From NCBI GenBank assembly GCA_026225945.1, contig JAMJFZ010001258.1, positions 16,038,001 to 16,102,000 of the forward strand: a DNA stretch of 64,000 bases, written 5' to 3'. This DNA comes from Cricetomys ansorgei. Lineage: Eukaryota > Chordata > Mammalia > Rodentia > Nesomyidae. Shown here in pieces: positions 22,646 through 34,049 of this stretch. A program made the position numbers and the translations under genes. Positions within the stretch are counted from its first letter, which is position 1. Each line of letters starts with the position of its first letter. Below the pieces are notes generated by a model. It saw only the letters and a program-made list of their open reading frames with translations. It searched no databases and was not told the DNA's origin.

Positions 22646-22839
22646 ACATGACGCTCCTGTCTTCCCAGCCTTCATCGCTGGCGAGCCCCTCTGGGTCTGT
22701 GTCCACGGAAAACCCAGAGCAGAGGATGCTGGAGAAGAGGGCCAAGGTGGTGGCCGAACTCGTGCAGACGGAAAAAGACTACATCCGGGATCTGGAGATG
22801 TGCATTGAGCGGGTCATGGCGCCCCTGCAGCAGGCACAG
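22646..22839 (+). CDS. Dnmbp: Dnmbp exon: start of DH domain; short-isoform ATG
   Basis: DNMBP/Tuba is a large scaffold and guanine nucleotide exchange factor for CDC42. Its DH domain catalyses exchange and its BAR domain takes the place of the usual PH domain. This exon follows a pyrimidine-rich acceptor (cccttccag) and ends at CACAG|GTGGGC. It begins with two bases completing a codon, then ATG at 22,648. It encodes a short Ser-rich leader and the start of the DH domain (EKRAKVVAELVQTEKDYIRD, conserved region 1). Counting from this ATG, the DH domain begins near residue 30, as expected for the human isoform lacking residues 1-754. The exon ends in phase 0. It can be joined to the upstream full-length exons, to the candidate exon at 6,042-7,170, or to a noncoding exon from the CpG island. 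Confidence 0.95.
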
Positions 22840-23402
22840 GTGGGCAACGGGAGCCCGACATTCAGCGTGGTCCTTTAGGCCTGGCGCGTTGGGATCCGAG
22901 CAAAGCGTGACTTCCGCTGCAGTTCCGTAATTGCAGACCCAGTCAGCGTAAAGGAGGACAGGCTTACCGTGGTGCGCAGTCTCAGGCTTTAGCCTGTGGC
23001 TGATGGGCTCTACAGCTTGTGCAAATCAGTGCATCCTGGTGGGATCAAGTTGGAGGTCAGGGCTGCTCCCTCCGGGCATCCAGGAAGCAGAGGGTGAGAA
23101 GGGGCGTGGCCTGAGCTAGCTCCTCAGTGCCCTAACTTCCTCCAGGTAGTCCCCACCTGCCGAAAGACCCACCTCCTGGTAACCCCACAGGCGGTTAACA
23201 CACGGATCCTAGGGGGACACTCTGCAGCTAGCTAGACCGCACCCTAGGGGCAAAGGATGACCCCGAGGTAATGCCGGGTGCCTCTCTTCTGTAACGAGGT
23301 GGAAATGAACGGAGCAAAAGCCCTCAGAGAAGCGTCCCTGACGTAAGTGGTGTTTCGTTCACTTCATCTCCGTGCATCCCCATGTTCGTTTCTTTTGCTC
23401 AG

Positions 23403-23502
23403 GTACCAAACGTTGATTTCGAAGGGCTTTTTGGAAATATGCAGACAGTGATTAAAGTCTCCAAGCAATTGTTGGCGGCCCTGGAAGTCAGCAAAGCTGT
23501 CG
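23403..23502 (+). CDS. Dnmbp: Dnmbp exon: DH domain
   Basis: The acceptor is ttttgctcag and the donor GTCG|GTAAGA. The 100-base exon starts in phase 0 and leaves one base over. It encodes VPNVDFEGLFGNMQ and the following helix, typical DH-domain sequence of Tuba. Residues about 65-98 of the short isoform. Confidence 0.95.
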
Positions 23503-23809
23503 GTAAGAGCTCATGCGGTTGTTTTCGGTCACGGGTGTGGTGGGAGGGGGCCCACTCGAGGCCGGGTGGCATACGAGGGACCTGGCAGTTTACATGGTGC
23601 AGAGATTTGTGGCCCCCGCTTTCTCTTTTACTTCAGTATGCCTTATATGGTTAGTGTATAAGCAATAGAAGCTTTGGGGTATCACAGAGCCTGGTGGCTT
23701 TCAGGCTGGAGGGTCATGAGGTTGACTTAGTGGGTCACGCTCAGTATTTATCTTTCAATAAAATAAATAGATATCAGAATGAGCTATAGTAATAGCTACT
23801 TTAAATTTT

Positions 23810-24180
23810 CTTTTTTTTTTTTTAGTTTTATGTATATTGGTGTTTTGCCTGCATGTATGTCGTCAGTGTGAGGGTGTTGGACCCCCTGGAACAGGAGTTA
23901 CAATTGTGAGCTGCCATGTGGGTGCTGGGACTTGAACCTGGGTCCTCTGGAAGAGAAGCCGGGCCCCACTACTTTTTTTCTTCTAAAGAAATTTTTATTC
24001 CAGCTTTATGTATGTGTCTTCCAAGTGTGATGTACAGTGTGTCTGTGCTAGGATGATGTACACACACCTGTCACAACAGGTGGTGGCAGCAGGAAGATCG
24101 GGAGTTCAAAGTCATCCTAAGCTATATAGCAGGTTTGAGGCCAGCCTGGGCTACATGAGACCCTGTCTCAAAATTGTAAA
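23810..24180. repeat. B2 fragment (-) and B1-like SINE (+)
   Basis: 23,810-23,960 is a reverse B2 with a T run (gtgctgggacttgaacctgg). 24,060-24,180 is B1-like and ends catgagaccctgtctcaaa. Confidence 0.7.
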
Positions 24181-24689
24181 TATAACATTAATCTACTTCT
24201 TTTAACCAGGGGAGGCGTATCCATTACCTACCGCCCCGTGTAAGTAAGTGGGGACTTGGCGACTTTAAGCAGTAAGCGTACTCTCACGGGTTCTGTGGGT
24301 ACACTGGGCGGCCCTCGCTCAGGGTTCTCTCAGGGTTGGAGCCGGGCTGTGGGCCTGGCCTGTCACCTGGAGCTCGGGCTCCATCCTTGTCACCAGAACC
24401 TCTCTGTGGACTCTCCTCATGACGGATGAGTCCAGAGTCACCGGAGTGAGCCATGGGTGGGAGAAAACTGGGACAGGAGCATACCTCTTATGACCTGATC
24501 TCGGAAGAGGCCCTCCATCCCTTCCGCCCACCGTACTCTGTTGGGTTGATGTCACGAGAGGGGACGAGCTATATAATGTTGCTGCTTTAGAGGAAACGTC
24601 GATGTCCAGGCAGAGTCAAGGCCTGGCCCAGAGGTGAACCCACTGCACGTGTAGTCTGACTGATCTCAGCTTCCCCCCACCAACCCTGT

Positions 24690-24820
24690 GGGGCTTCAGC
24701 ATTCTGATCTAATTTTACATGCGAGAAACAGACACAGAGGAAGGAAATTTGCCCGCAGTCACATGGCTCATAGTTCACGGGCCTGCCATTCAAACATGGG
24801 TCTTCGTCCATCATGCTCAC
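24690..24820 (+). repeat. MIR relic
   Basis: aattttacatgcgagaaaca, then gaaatttgcccgcagtcaca and ccattcaaacatgggtct match the MIR body order. Confidence 0.6.
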
Positions 24821-25349
24821 CCAGGTAAACAGGGTAAACATTTGGCTGACATCCAGACATGCCACTCATTCCGTGCCCCCCTCCACACACACTTTGCTCT
24901 ATTGCCTGCTACGTTCCGGCCTTCAGGTGGTCCCAGCTCATGGACTTCACCAGAGCGACTTTCCCCCCTGCTCCTGTTCATGTCAGAGATGCACCTTGGT
25001 ACCAGCTGGTGTTTGGGACTTGAGGGGCGGCACTCTCGGAAGATGGAGAGTGGAACAGTTGGTGATGGGGCAGACAGGGCTCAGGCGTCCACCTGACCAT
25101 GAGAGCCCTGTACGAGTAGCCTCTCAGAGTGCGTCTTCCCCCTTCCTGGCTACACTCAGGGGAGGACAAGTCCTTCCATGAGCTAGGAGGTTTAAGGGGT
25201 TCTTGTAAGAGATAGCTTTGCTGTAAGGTTTGTGAGAGTTGCTTCTGGGCTGAGTTGTTTTGTCTCCTAGAGCTTCCCAGGTCAGGACGTCATACTGTTA
25301 AGTGACAGGGTGTTGGCCCCACAAGGTGTCAGTATATGGTCTGTGCTTG

Positions 25350-25566
25350 CTCTTATTTATTTACTTATTTATTTATTTATTTATTTACTTACTTACTTAC
25401 TTACTTACTTACATTTTCGAGACAGGGTTTCTGTGTTGTAACTCTGGCTGTTCTGGAACTCACTCTGTAGCCCAGGCTGGCCTCAAGCTCACAGAGATCC
25501 TCCTGCCTCTGCACTAGGATTAAAGGCATGCTGAAATTAAAGGCATACACCACCACCACCACCCAG
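25350..25566 (-). repeat. (TTTA)n/(ACTT)n and B1 SINE, minus orientation
   Basis: The tetranucleotide tracts at 25,350-25,412 are the expanded tail of the reverse B1 at 25,413-25,566 (gagacagggtttctgtgttg to aaggcatacaccaccaccac). Confidence 0.85.
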
Positions 25567-25847
25567 TCCGTGTTTATTTTTAATTCTTCCTTTTGTTCTT
25601 ATTGTAAGCCAGACAAAAACTTAGGCTTAGCTATGCTTAAGGCATTATGGGAAAGTGGTATGGCCTAAGGAGCAGGAAGGCTCAGGACCCAGGCAGGAGG
25701 CGTCCCCTACAAAGGGGACTGTAAGGGTCTGGAAAGCGGAGAGTCAGGAAGCCATGAGCAAAGAACACAGAAGAAATGAAGGAAAAGGGGAGATGTTTTT
25801 AGTAAGGGAGGGAGCTGAGGCAGCTGCTCTAAAAGAAGCCCTGTGGG

Positions 25848-26280
25848 GAGGGGAGGTGGCTCCACAGTTAGGAACACCCGCTGGTCTTCGGGGGACTGGA
25901 GATCGGCTCCAGCACCCACGCCGGCTCACAACTGCCTGTCCTTCCCGCTCCAGGGGATCTGATGCCCTCTTCCGTCCTCTGTGAGCACCAGAATGTGCGC
26001 TCACACATAAATAAAATAAAATAAATACACCATTGTGTAGAAATTTACTTGGGGTCAGTGCTATGCCTAACTGTTGGTAGACCACTTGGCCCGTGGGCAG
26101 ATTGCTTAGATTGTGAAATTGGATAGAAAAGAAAGATTACACCTGGCCGTGGTGGCGCACACCTTTAATCCCAGCACTCGGGAGGCAGAGGCAGGCAGAG
26201 CTCTGTGAGAGGCCAGCCTGGTCTACAGAGTGAGTTCCAGAACAGCCATAGTTAAAACAGAGAAACCCTGTCTCGAAAGG
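25848..26280 (+). repeat. B2 SINE and B1 SINE
   Basis: B2 at 25,848-26,030 (gatcggctccagcacccacg and ggggatctgatgccctcttc, tail aataaaataaaataaata). B1 at 26,138-26,280 (cctggccgtggtggcgcaca to gaaaccctgtctcgaaa). Confidence 0.85.
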
Positions 26281-26564
26281 GGGGGGGGGAAGAGTTAAAA
26301 AGATTGCATCTTTTTTTTTTCTGATTTCTCTCTGAAACTTGACGTTCACTTCAAGTTGACTGTCGGGAAGACGGTGTCTGTGATTGCGCCACTGACACCT
26401 GCTCATTGCGTGTTAGGCTATTTTGTATGCCTTGAGTTTCAGTTCCGCTCAGCCGGACAGAAATGCTGTTTCTGGTTGCTCACTTCAGCCATTAATAAGC
26501 ATGTGGAGATGGCCACGTTCCTCTCTGCGCCCTGTTATCTAGAACAGCACACGCGAGGTGCTGG

Positions 26565-26780
26565 AGTGACTTCTCAGGGGCAGAGAGCACCTCTTCTGTA
26601 GATAGAGGACCTGGGTCTGATTCCCAGCACTCAAGGCGATGACTCTCAACTGTCTGTAAGTCCAGCTTCAGGGCATCTGATGCCGACTGCTGGCATCTGT
26701 GGGCACCAGGCACACTTGTGACACACATACGCACATTCAGTCAAACACGCACATACCAAGATACATCTATAAAATGTGAA
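26565..26780 (+). repeat. B2 SINE, head truncated
   Basis: gggtctgattcccagcactc, cagggcatctgatgccgact and a CA-rich tail. Confidence 0.75.
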
Positions 26781-26937
26781 AACAAGAAAAACACAAATCA
26801 TGTTACACCTTGAGGCTCTTTATCACAGATATTTAAAGTAGTGTAGTAAATTGCATTCAGGCCCTTATGTTTTTAAGTTGAACACAAAGTTAGAAACCAC
26901 TTCTGTAGAGAGATTTTTTTTTTTCACCCCTGTGCAG

Positions 26938-27100
26938 ATATTCCTGGAGAGTGGAGAGCAAGGGAGTTCGCTTGCAGCCTGGTCACATGACCACTTGGAG
27001 CGCTTGCGGCTGCTCCTCTACCTTCTCGAGGAGTGCTGGAAGCTGTATCAAGGCAGATGTGTGTAAATCTGTGTTATGAAAAATAAATACACGGGTGACA
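26938..27100 (+). other. Dnmbp: Candidate alternative terminal exon with intronic poly(A) signal
   Basis: A strong acceptor (12 T, then cacccctgtgcag, ending 26,937) is followed by non-repetitive sequence and a perfect AATAAA at 27,082-27,087 with GT-rich sequence after it. Spliced from the 23,403-23,502 exon (phase 1), it would add about 17 residues (start DIPGEWRARE) and stop at the TGA at 26,988-26,990, truncating the DH domain. It is unsupported by anything but these signals. Confidence 0.25.
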
Positions 27101-27280
27101 TCTGTTGTGGCTTACGTAATTTCTATTTTAAGCGATTACAGGAGTTCTTATTATTTTGATGGATTTTCTTGTTTCTTGTAGCAGGTGAACTTGAATGACC
27201 ATAATGTTTGTTGACATGCCTTGTGGTTAGGATCCTAAGAATAGTCCTGACATTGGTGTGTGTTTGTGTATGTTCCTAAG

Positions 27281-27428
27281 GACCCGTGTTTCTTGATCAC
27301 CGGGATGAACTCGAGGGAACGTACAAGGTTTACTGCCAGAACCATGATGAAGCCATTTCACTGCTGGAAATCTACGAGAAGGATGAGAAGATCCAGAAGC
27401 ATCTGCAGGACTCCTTGGCGGATCTTAA
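27281..27428 (+). CDS. Dnmbp: Dnmbp exon: DH domain
   Basis: The acceptor is tgttcctaag and the donor CTTAA|GTAGGA. The exon begins by completing a Gly codon, encodes [18 protein letters not shown] and the helix [20 protein letters not shown], and leaves two bases of a Lys codon. This is middle DH-domain sequence of Tuba, residues about 98-147 of the short isoform. Confidence 0.95.
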
Positions 27429-27619
27429 GTAGGAGATTGGGTGATCTCGCCTCCTGTGTTGCTCTCACACCTACCTGCCCATGCCCCCATGCTTATGTCT
27501 GACTCCCTGGGATGTCACCCGCCAATCGAACTTTGTCAGGCACCCTCTGCTGGAGCACGCGCCTTTCCATTATGTCGTGGGAATCTTGAGTGACTTCCCA
27601 ACTGGATCGCTGGTGTCAC

Positions 27620-27760
27620 AAGCCAGGGATGGTAACACATGCCTCCAGTTTCAGCACTAGAAGGCTGAGGCAGGAGGATTGCAGTGAGTTGAAGTCCAAA
27701 ATGGTCTGCACAGGAAGTTTCAGGCCAGCCCAGGCTACATAGTGAGACCTTGTCGAAAGG
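27620..27760 (+). repeat. B1-like SINE
   Basis: gggatggtaacacatgcctc to aggctacatagtgagacctt, followed by a GGAA-rich tail. Confidence 0.65.
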
Positions 27761-28026
27761 AAGGAATGGAAGGGAGGGGGAAAGAGAGAAAGGAAGGAAC
27801 CATATGCATCTCAAACTAAGTCAGTTTGTCGTAGGCATGGAAACATCCAGGAAGACGGAGGCTCACTGTCGGGGGGCGGGGGGGCACCCCACCATTGGCA
27901 GCCATAGTTTTCTTCCGTCCTGCGTGTGCTTTGTCTGCTGAGCAGGCTCACTGTGAGAACAGTGGGAAGATAGTGCCATCTCTAATACACACTCTCTCCT
28001 TTTCTCCTCATGTTTCCTCCCGGTAG

Positions 28027-28044
28027 GAGCCTGTACAACGAATG
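28027..28044 (+). CDS. Dnmbp: Dnmbp 18-base microexon in the DH domain
   Basis: Between tttcctcccggtag and GTAAGT, the 18 bases GAGCCTGTACAACGAATG complete a Lys codon, encode SLYNE and give two bases of a Trp codon. The next exon supplies the G. The phases on both sides fit only if this microexon is included in frame, and the peptide KSLYNEWGCTNY is expected for Tuba. It is too short for most gene finders. Confidence 0.9.
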
Positions 28045-28559
28045 GTAAGTCCCCCCACCCGGTGACGCGAGCACACCGCTTACCCAGTGGACTTCCTCCA
28101 GTCCGTAAAGGCTGCTTTTGTTTCTTTATAGTCGGAAATTGAGACAAACTTTGCCGCGTTTTTTCATGGCGCTTACTGCCAAATACCACTTTAGATATTT
28201 GCTTGGTGCTCGTTTTCTTCCACCACAGCAAGGATATCTTCCTGCTTAATAATTGTTGAGCACCGGTAGATCCAGCCGTGCGTGTAGCCACTTTTCAGTC
28301 AGTGGTGGGGCACACATATGCAGGGGTCCCAGAAGATCATATCCCCTGGGGCACCCCGGCTGTCTCACTGAACATAGTACACTCTGTGGGATTAGTTCAA
28401 CACAGTCGCCCAACATCGCAGGTCTCAGAACATGGCCGTCGCTATGCGGTCCAGGACTGTATTGGTTGAATGAGTGACGCTGTCTTTAGGGATAGCAAAT
28501 GATACCCAGAGACCCCTTAGCGTCGACAGCTGACCGAGGTCCTCTTCTTTCTTTAACAG

Positions 28560-28759
28560 GGGATGCACCAATTACATCAACCTGGGCTCCTTCCTCATCA
28601 AGCCCGTTCAGAGAATAATGCGTTACCCACTGCTGCTCATGGAGTTGCTGAATTCCACCCCGGAATCCCACCCAGACAAAGCCCCCTTAACCAGCGCGGT
28701 CCTCGCCATCAAGGAGATCAACGCTAACATAAACGAATACAAGCGTCGGAAGGACCTGG
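28560..28759 (+). CDS. Dnmbp: Dnmbp exon: DH domain, CR3 helix
   Basis: Acceptor ctttaacag and donor CTGG|GTAAGG. It encodes the most conserved DH segment, [20 protein letters not shown], followed by [16 protein letters not shown]. The KPVQR..RYPLLL motif is the signature of DH-domain exchange factors. Residues about 152-220 of the short isoform. Confidence 0.97.
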
Positions 28760-28839
28760 GTAAGGAGGGCGCCCTTACTGTAAAGGAGGTTTCCGGGCTG
28801 CCAGGCCCTCCCTCGGAGGGGGCTTTTCTCTGAAGAATT

Positions 28840-29995
28840 TCTTCCCCAGAGTTAGACAAGGCAGGGGCTAGGTGTGGTGCGGCCCGGAGGAAGGGTCAGT
28901 AATGGAATGTGGGGCAGCTGTGGCCTGAGAAAGACCACAGATGGTAACGAAGAACCGCTGGACAGCTGGAACAAGGCAGGGCTGCGTGGTGGGGCCGAAG
29001 CCACCTCTCCAGGAGGGTGTGGCCAGGCTGCACAGGAGTGGCAGGAGGGCTCCTTGTCGCACGCTGGCCTGCAGGTCCTCAGAAGCAGGCCTTTCCAGCA
29101 CCTGCGTAGGGTGTTTCCTCATCTAGAGTCTTCCTGCCACCTATGAAATTCAGGCGCTTGTCTTAGAAACCCCTAACCACCCTCTCCCCTGGGATCCCCG
29201 TTTTACTGCCGGTGCCCAGTGATCTGCTCTGTGATGGAGCCCCTCATCTCCCATCCCAGCCCCGTGCAGTCAGCTAACCGGGTGCCCACTCACATTCCCC
29301 ATGGCGCGAGCGGGTCTGTTGTAACCCCTTGGGTCACCACCTCTCCACGAGTGCCCGGCAGCTGCGGCATGGCGGCTGCACTGAGTTAGAATTCCGAGGC
29401 TCCGTCAGGTACACCGCCGGCTTGGCCGGTCTCCCTGCTCTCGTGCACACTGTGCTGGAGTTAGTGGTCTGCGTGAAAACCCGCTTCTTGCTTCACCTCT
29501 GCCGTGACTCACTGGCTTTGGAGCTCTCTGCCGTCGGAGCTTCCTTCACGGTCATTCCCTCACGTGACGTCCGCTTCGACAGTGGCAGGGCGTCCTTTCT
29601 GCTCCACCGGCCCTGGCTGTAATCCCCAGACTTTTCTGCGAATGTGGCGGTAGTGTGTGATAGCATTGCATATAAAGATCTCCTCTGTGCTTGTGAGCAT
29701 CAGATACTGATCTTAGATGGCTCAGAACATTAAGCTGGAAGAGGTGAGATGGCTTTTATGAAGCTGAGCCGGGGTTAGTGGCAGACCTGAGTACTGAACT
29801 CACAGACATCCCTGGCCCCCAACCCTTTCCCCGGCTGCCAGTCCCTCTGCCTAGGGAGCCTCACCTCTGTCCAGGCTGCTTCTTTAGACTAAGATTTTGT
29901 CTGTTTAGTGAGAAATTTTTTAAGACAAACACTCATTTCTATTTGGGTTAATTTCACTTTTTTTGTTGTTTGTTTTATTTTGTTTTTTTTGGGGG
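28840..29995 (+). other. Dnmbp: Intron, no recognised feature
   Basis: I see no repeat family or exon in this GC-moderate intron. Confidence 0.45.
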
Positions 29996-30365
29996 GTGGG
30001 TTCAAGACAAGACAGGGTTTCCCTGTTGTAACTCTGGCTGTCCTAGAACTCACTCTGTAGAACAAGCTGGCCTTGAACTCACAGAGATCCACCTGCCTCT
30101 GCCTCCAGGGTGCTGGGATTAAAGGTGTGTGCCACCACCACCTGGATGGTTAATTTCACTTTAAGTTCTTTTTTTTTTTTTAATTTATTTATTTATTTGA
30201 AAGATTTACTTATGTTTGAGTGCTTTATTTACATGTACACCGCATGCCAGAAGAAGGCATCGGATCCCATTAGAGATGGCTGTGAGCACCATGTGGTTGC
30301 TGGGAATTGAACTCGGGACCTCTGGAAGGGCAGACACTGCTCTTTAACCACTGAGCCCTCTCTCT
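29996..30365 (-). repeat. B1 and B2 SINEs, minus orientation
   Basis: B1 at 29,996-30,150 (acagggtttccctgttgtaa to taaaggtgtgtgccaccacc). B2 at 30,170-30,365 with an 11-T run and tgctctttaaccactgagcc. Confidence 0.8.
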
Positions 30366-30471
30366 CTGGTTCTTATGTTCATTTTTAGAAGGATCTCTGA
30401 GTTTCTGGGTTGTTGGGCTCATTGAATCCAGGCTTAGGGAGGGACTTCATTGACCTTGGCTTACGTTCTAG

Positions 30472-30602
30472 TGCTGAAGTACCGCAAAGGTGACGATGAC
30501 AGCCTCATGGAGAAGATCTCCAAGCTGAACATCCACTCCATCATCAAGAAGTCCAACCGGGTCAGCAGTCACCTGAAACACCTCACTGGCTTCGCCCCTC
30601 AG
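30472..30602 (+). CDS. Dnmbp: Dnmbp exon: end of DH domain, linker
   Basis: Acceptor acgttctag and donor CCTCAG|GTGAGC. It encodes [20 protein letters not shown] and [19 protein letters not shown], which links the DH domain to the BAR domain. It starts in phase 1 and ends in phase 0. Confidence 0.95.
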
Positions 30603-31387
30603 GTGAGCCCTGCACTTGCAGGCCCAGCGTGTCTTGACAGCTCTGCAGGGCAGCTTCTGCATGGGTTGGCGTGGGGCCCTTCTTAGAGCCTCCTCTGGTG
30701 TCGCCAGTGAGTGGAGACTGGGCCCTGCAGCTACTGAGCTGCTTATAATATGCTCAGGGGCAAATTACGAGACCAGCTGGGCCAACGTGTAATAGTTCCT
30801 GTGGTCTTTGTACCTCTAAGACCCTCATAATCCATCTGAGGAGCGTGATCCACAGTGCAGACGTACTAAGCCAGAAGGGATTTAAGAGATCACCCAGGTG
30901 GATCCCTTGTTGAACCGCGGCTTGGCAGCTGCAGACCTGCAAATCTCCGAGCTTCATCCTGTGTGCCACGTGCAGACAGTAACAGGAATGGAAAATCCAC
31001 GGGAGAAGGGGCTCACTTGCCACGCCTCACGCTCTGTGTCTGAACACCGTGGAACTGAACAGGAGTTCAGGGAGATGAGAGTGTGCTCTGAGCCCTTGTG
31101 CAGGGGGAGGGGGAAGGGCTGCCAGGCCAGAGCGTGTTCAAGGGAAGGTCCTGTCGATGTCAAGAGACAACGGAGAGGACAGCAGCCCAGCCAGAACACG
31201 GGTGGAAGTCAGGTCCACACGTGTTTCAGAATTCAGAGTCACAGAGGGCCAGGCGCCTAAACTCGGGTTGTGATTCAGGAAAACAGCAAGTTCACATTTT
31301 TTGGTGAAAGATATTTCTAAGATATTTTTGCTAATAAGGTCTGTTGAGAGAAAGTCCTAGTTCTCTAAAAGCACTCCTTTTGAACAG

Positions 31388-31492
31388 CTGAAAGATGAAG
31401 TATTTGAAGAGACTGAAAAGAACTTCCGGATGCAAGAGCGACTGATTAAATCTTTTATCCGAGACCTGTCCCTGTATCTCCAGCACATACGG
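31388..31492 (+). CDS. Dnmbp: Dnmbp exon: start of BAR domain
   Basis: Acceptor ttttgaacag and donor ATACGG|GTGAGT. 35 codons in phase 0: [19 protein letters not shown] and [13 protein letters not shown], the first amphipathic BAR helix. The BAR domain dimerises and binds curved membrane. Confidence 0.95.
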
Positions 31493-31639
31493 GTGAGTGT
31501 CGGCGTCGCACAGCGCACTGCTTAATGGAAGCCCCCTGGCCTGGGATGGCGACTTTCCCGTGGTGTACTTCTTATTGAGGCATTCGCAAGTTACCGTGTT
31601 TTAGAAGACAGGCACTCCTAACTGTTACCTTTTAAATAC

Positions 31640-33970
31640 ATTCTAAATTGCCTTTTTCAGTTGATGGACACGGAGGTTATTTCCAGTTTCTGGCTGTTAT
31701 GAATAGCGCAGCCGAGAACACGATGCGCGAGGGTCTCTGTCGTAGGGTGACGTGCCTTTGTGTGTATGCCCAGGGGTGGTACGGCCGTGATGCCCACCTT
31801 CCTGAGGGACTGCCGCAACTGATGCCCACGGGGACTGAACAAGCGTGCACCTGCCTTACTCCACACCCTCGCCGGCGTGAGCTGTCCCTGCTTTATTCAT
31901 CTTGGCTGTTCTAAGGGTGCTGAACGTTTCAAGTGCTTCTCGGCCGTTTGAGTTTCCTCTTTTGCGATTTCTCTGTTTAGAACTGTACTCCCATTTTTTT
32001 CAACTGTATTATTGCTCTTGATACTCAGTTTTTTAGTTCGTTACATATTTTGGATATTAGCCCCCTATCGGATGATTAGTTAGTAAAACTCTTTGCCCAT
32101 CCTGTTGGCTGCCACTTTGTCCCAACGATGGTGTCCTTTGCCTTGCAGAAGGTTCTCAGTTTCCTGCGGTCCTCTTTATTGTTGATCTTAGTGCTTGTGC
32201 TAATGGTGTTCTGTTCAGAAAGTTTCTTCCTGGGCCAGAGAGTCCAAGGCTTCTCCCCACTTTCTCTTGTCAGGTTCAGTGTATCTGGTCTTGTGTTGAA
32301 GTCTTGATCTGTTTGGAGTTTTGTGCGTGGTAATGAGTACGGATCCCTTTGCACCCTTCTGCATGCAGACATCCAGTTAGACCAGCACCAGCTGTTGAAG
32401 ATGCTTTTTTCTAGTGTGTATTTCTGGCTTCTTTATTGAAAATCAGGTGCCCATAGATGTGTGGATTTATTCCATAAACTCGTTATAAATTTACTCCATT
32501 GATCAGTGTCTCTGTTTCTGTGCCAATACCGTTATTTCTCTTAGTACAACTGAGGCCGAGGATGGTGAGACCTCCAGCAGTTCCTTGATTATTCAGGATT
32601 GTTTTAGCTACCCAAAAAAACAAGGTTTTTTGAAGCTGAAAATTGTTCTTTCAAGAATTGTGAAGAATTGTGTTAGAATTTTGATGGGGAACCAACTGAA
32701 CCAACCTCTAGGTTGCTTTTGGTAGAGTGGCCTGTTTTTTTTTTTTTCTTGGTCCGGCCTGTTTGGTGTTCTGTAAGCTTCTTGCACCTTGGTAGGCATC
32801 TCCTTCTTTAGGTTGGGGAAATTTTCTTCAATGATTTTGTTGAAAATATTTTCTGTGCCTTTGACCTGGGTTTCTTCCCCTCCCTCCATTCCTGTTATTC
32901 TTAGATTTGGTCTTTGTGTAGTGTCCCAGATTTCCTGAGTGTTTCATGTCTGGAGTTTTTGAGCTTTAACATTTTCTTTGCCTGAAGTATCTGTTTCTTC
33001 TATCCTGTCTTCAGTGCCTGAGATTCTCTCTTCCATCCTTCGTAGTCTGTTGATAAAAGGCTTGCCTTTGAGGTTCCAAAATTCTTCATTTCCAGGTTTC
33101 CTTCAGTTTGGGTTTTCCTTACTGATTCTATTCCTACTTTGAGGTCTTGAACTGTCTCATTCATTTCCTTCCACTGTTTTGATTTCATAGATTCCTTTAA
33201 GGGATTTATTCATTTCCTCTTTAAAGACTTCTGTTATACCCATAAAAGCTTAAGGTACTTGTCTTGGGCTTCAGCTATGTTGCATTTCTCGGGGCCTACT
33301 GTAGTAAGGGTTGCTGGGCTCCGGCGGGGATATAACGTCCTGGCTGTTACTGTGTTTTTATGCTGGCACCTGCATTTGGGATAATTGTAATTCTCGGTTA
33401 TAATACCTGGGTGGATGTTTTGTCCCTTGGTTTCTGTTGCCCTCTGTGGTTCCTAGGAGAGTGTGGTGGCTGTGTGTTGCCTGGTAGGAAATGCTCCTGG
33501 GATCCCTCTAGGTGTGGCCACTGGGGGTTCCGGGTGCAGTGTGTTTCTAGGTGTTTGGGGCTGATACTTGGGGATGGACTAGAAATGGGGTTGATAAGGG
33601 ATCCACAGGAGGAAGGAAAGCGGGGGTTCCGCCAGGATCTGCGGGCAGAGAGTGAAGAGAGGCCATAACAGAGCATGTTGTCTTGGGGTGAGACTGAGGG
33701 GTTGGATTTGGAGGAGAGGAGGGAGGAGAGTGAAGATCTGAAGCTCACTGACCAGCTGTGCCGGCCTACCTGCTTCCCTGGTAGGTTCCCAGGGAAGGCC
33801 TGGTAGAGTTGGGCTGAGTGGGGAGGAAGGTTGGAGATCTGCATGATGGGGGGGGGGGGCGCCACAGTTGGGGAGACGAGAAGGAGAAGGTGAAGACCTG
33901 CAGTTAACCTCCACTTCCCCGGCAGCCCAGGGAGTGCCTGCTGCAGAGGAGGGCTGGATCAGGGGATGGG
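31640..33970 (-). mobile_element. LINE-1 remnant, minus orientation, internally deleted
   Basis: Read on the - strand, about 33,250 to 32,750 is degenerate L1 ORF1 (fragments such as KEMNETVQDLK and IFNKIIEENFPNLKKEMP, followed by VQEAYRTPNR). About 32,735 to 31,640 reads as the C-terminal part of ORF2 (for example RPDTLNL and LRTFCKAKDTIV). The whole endonuclease and reverse transcriptase region between is missing. The junction lies at a run of T at 32,737-32,748. Beyond ORF1, 33,260-33,970 looks like a 5' region with GC-rich repeating blocks. There are several stops and frameshifts, so it is inactive. It lies antisense to Dnmbp in the intron between the first and second BAR exons. Confidence 0.8.
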
Positions 33971-34049
33971 AGGTCTGTGGAGGTTCCTGAGTTATGCGAG
34001 ACAGGTCTCAAACTTGCTGTATTTGTGTACTGTAAGATGGCCTTGAATT

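Noticed and set aside
32076..32889. Minus-strand frames as a host gene
   Set aside because: Their peptides match L1 ORF1 and ORF2 segments with stops and frameshifts; they belong to the L1 remnant.
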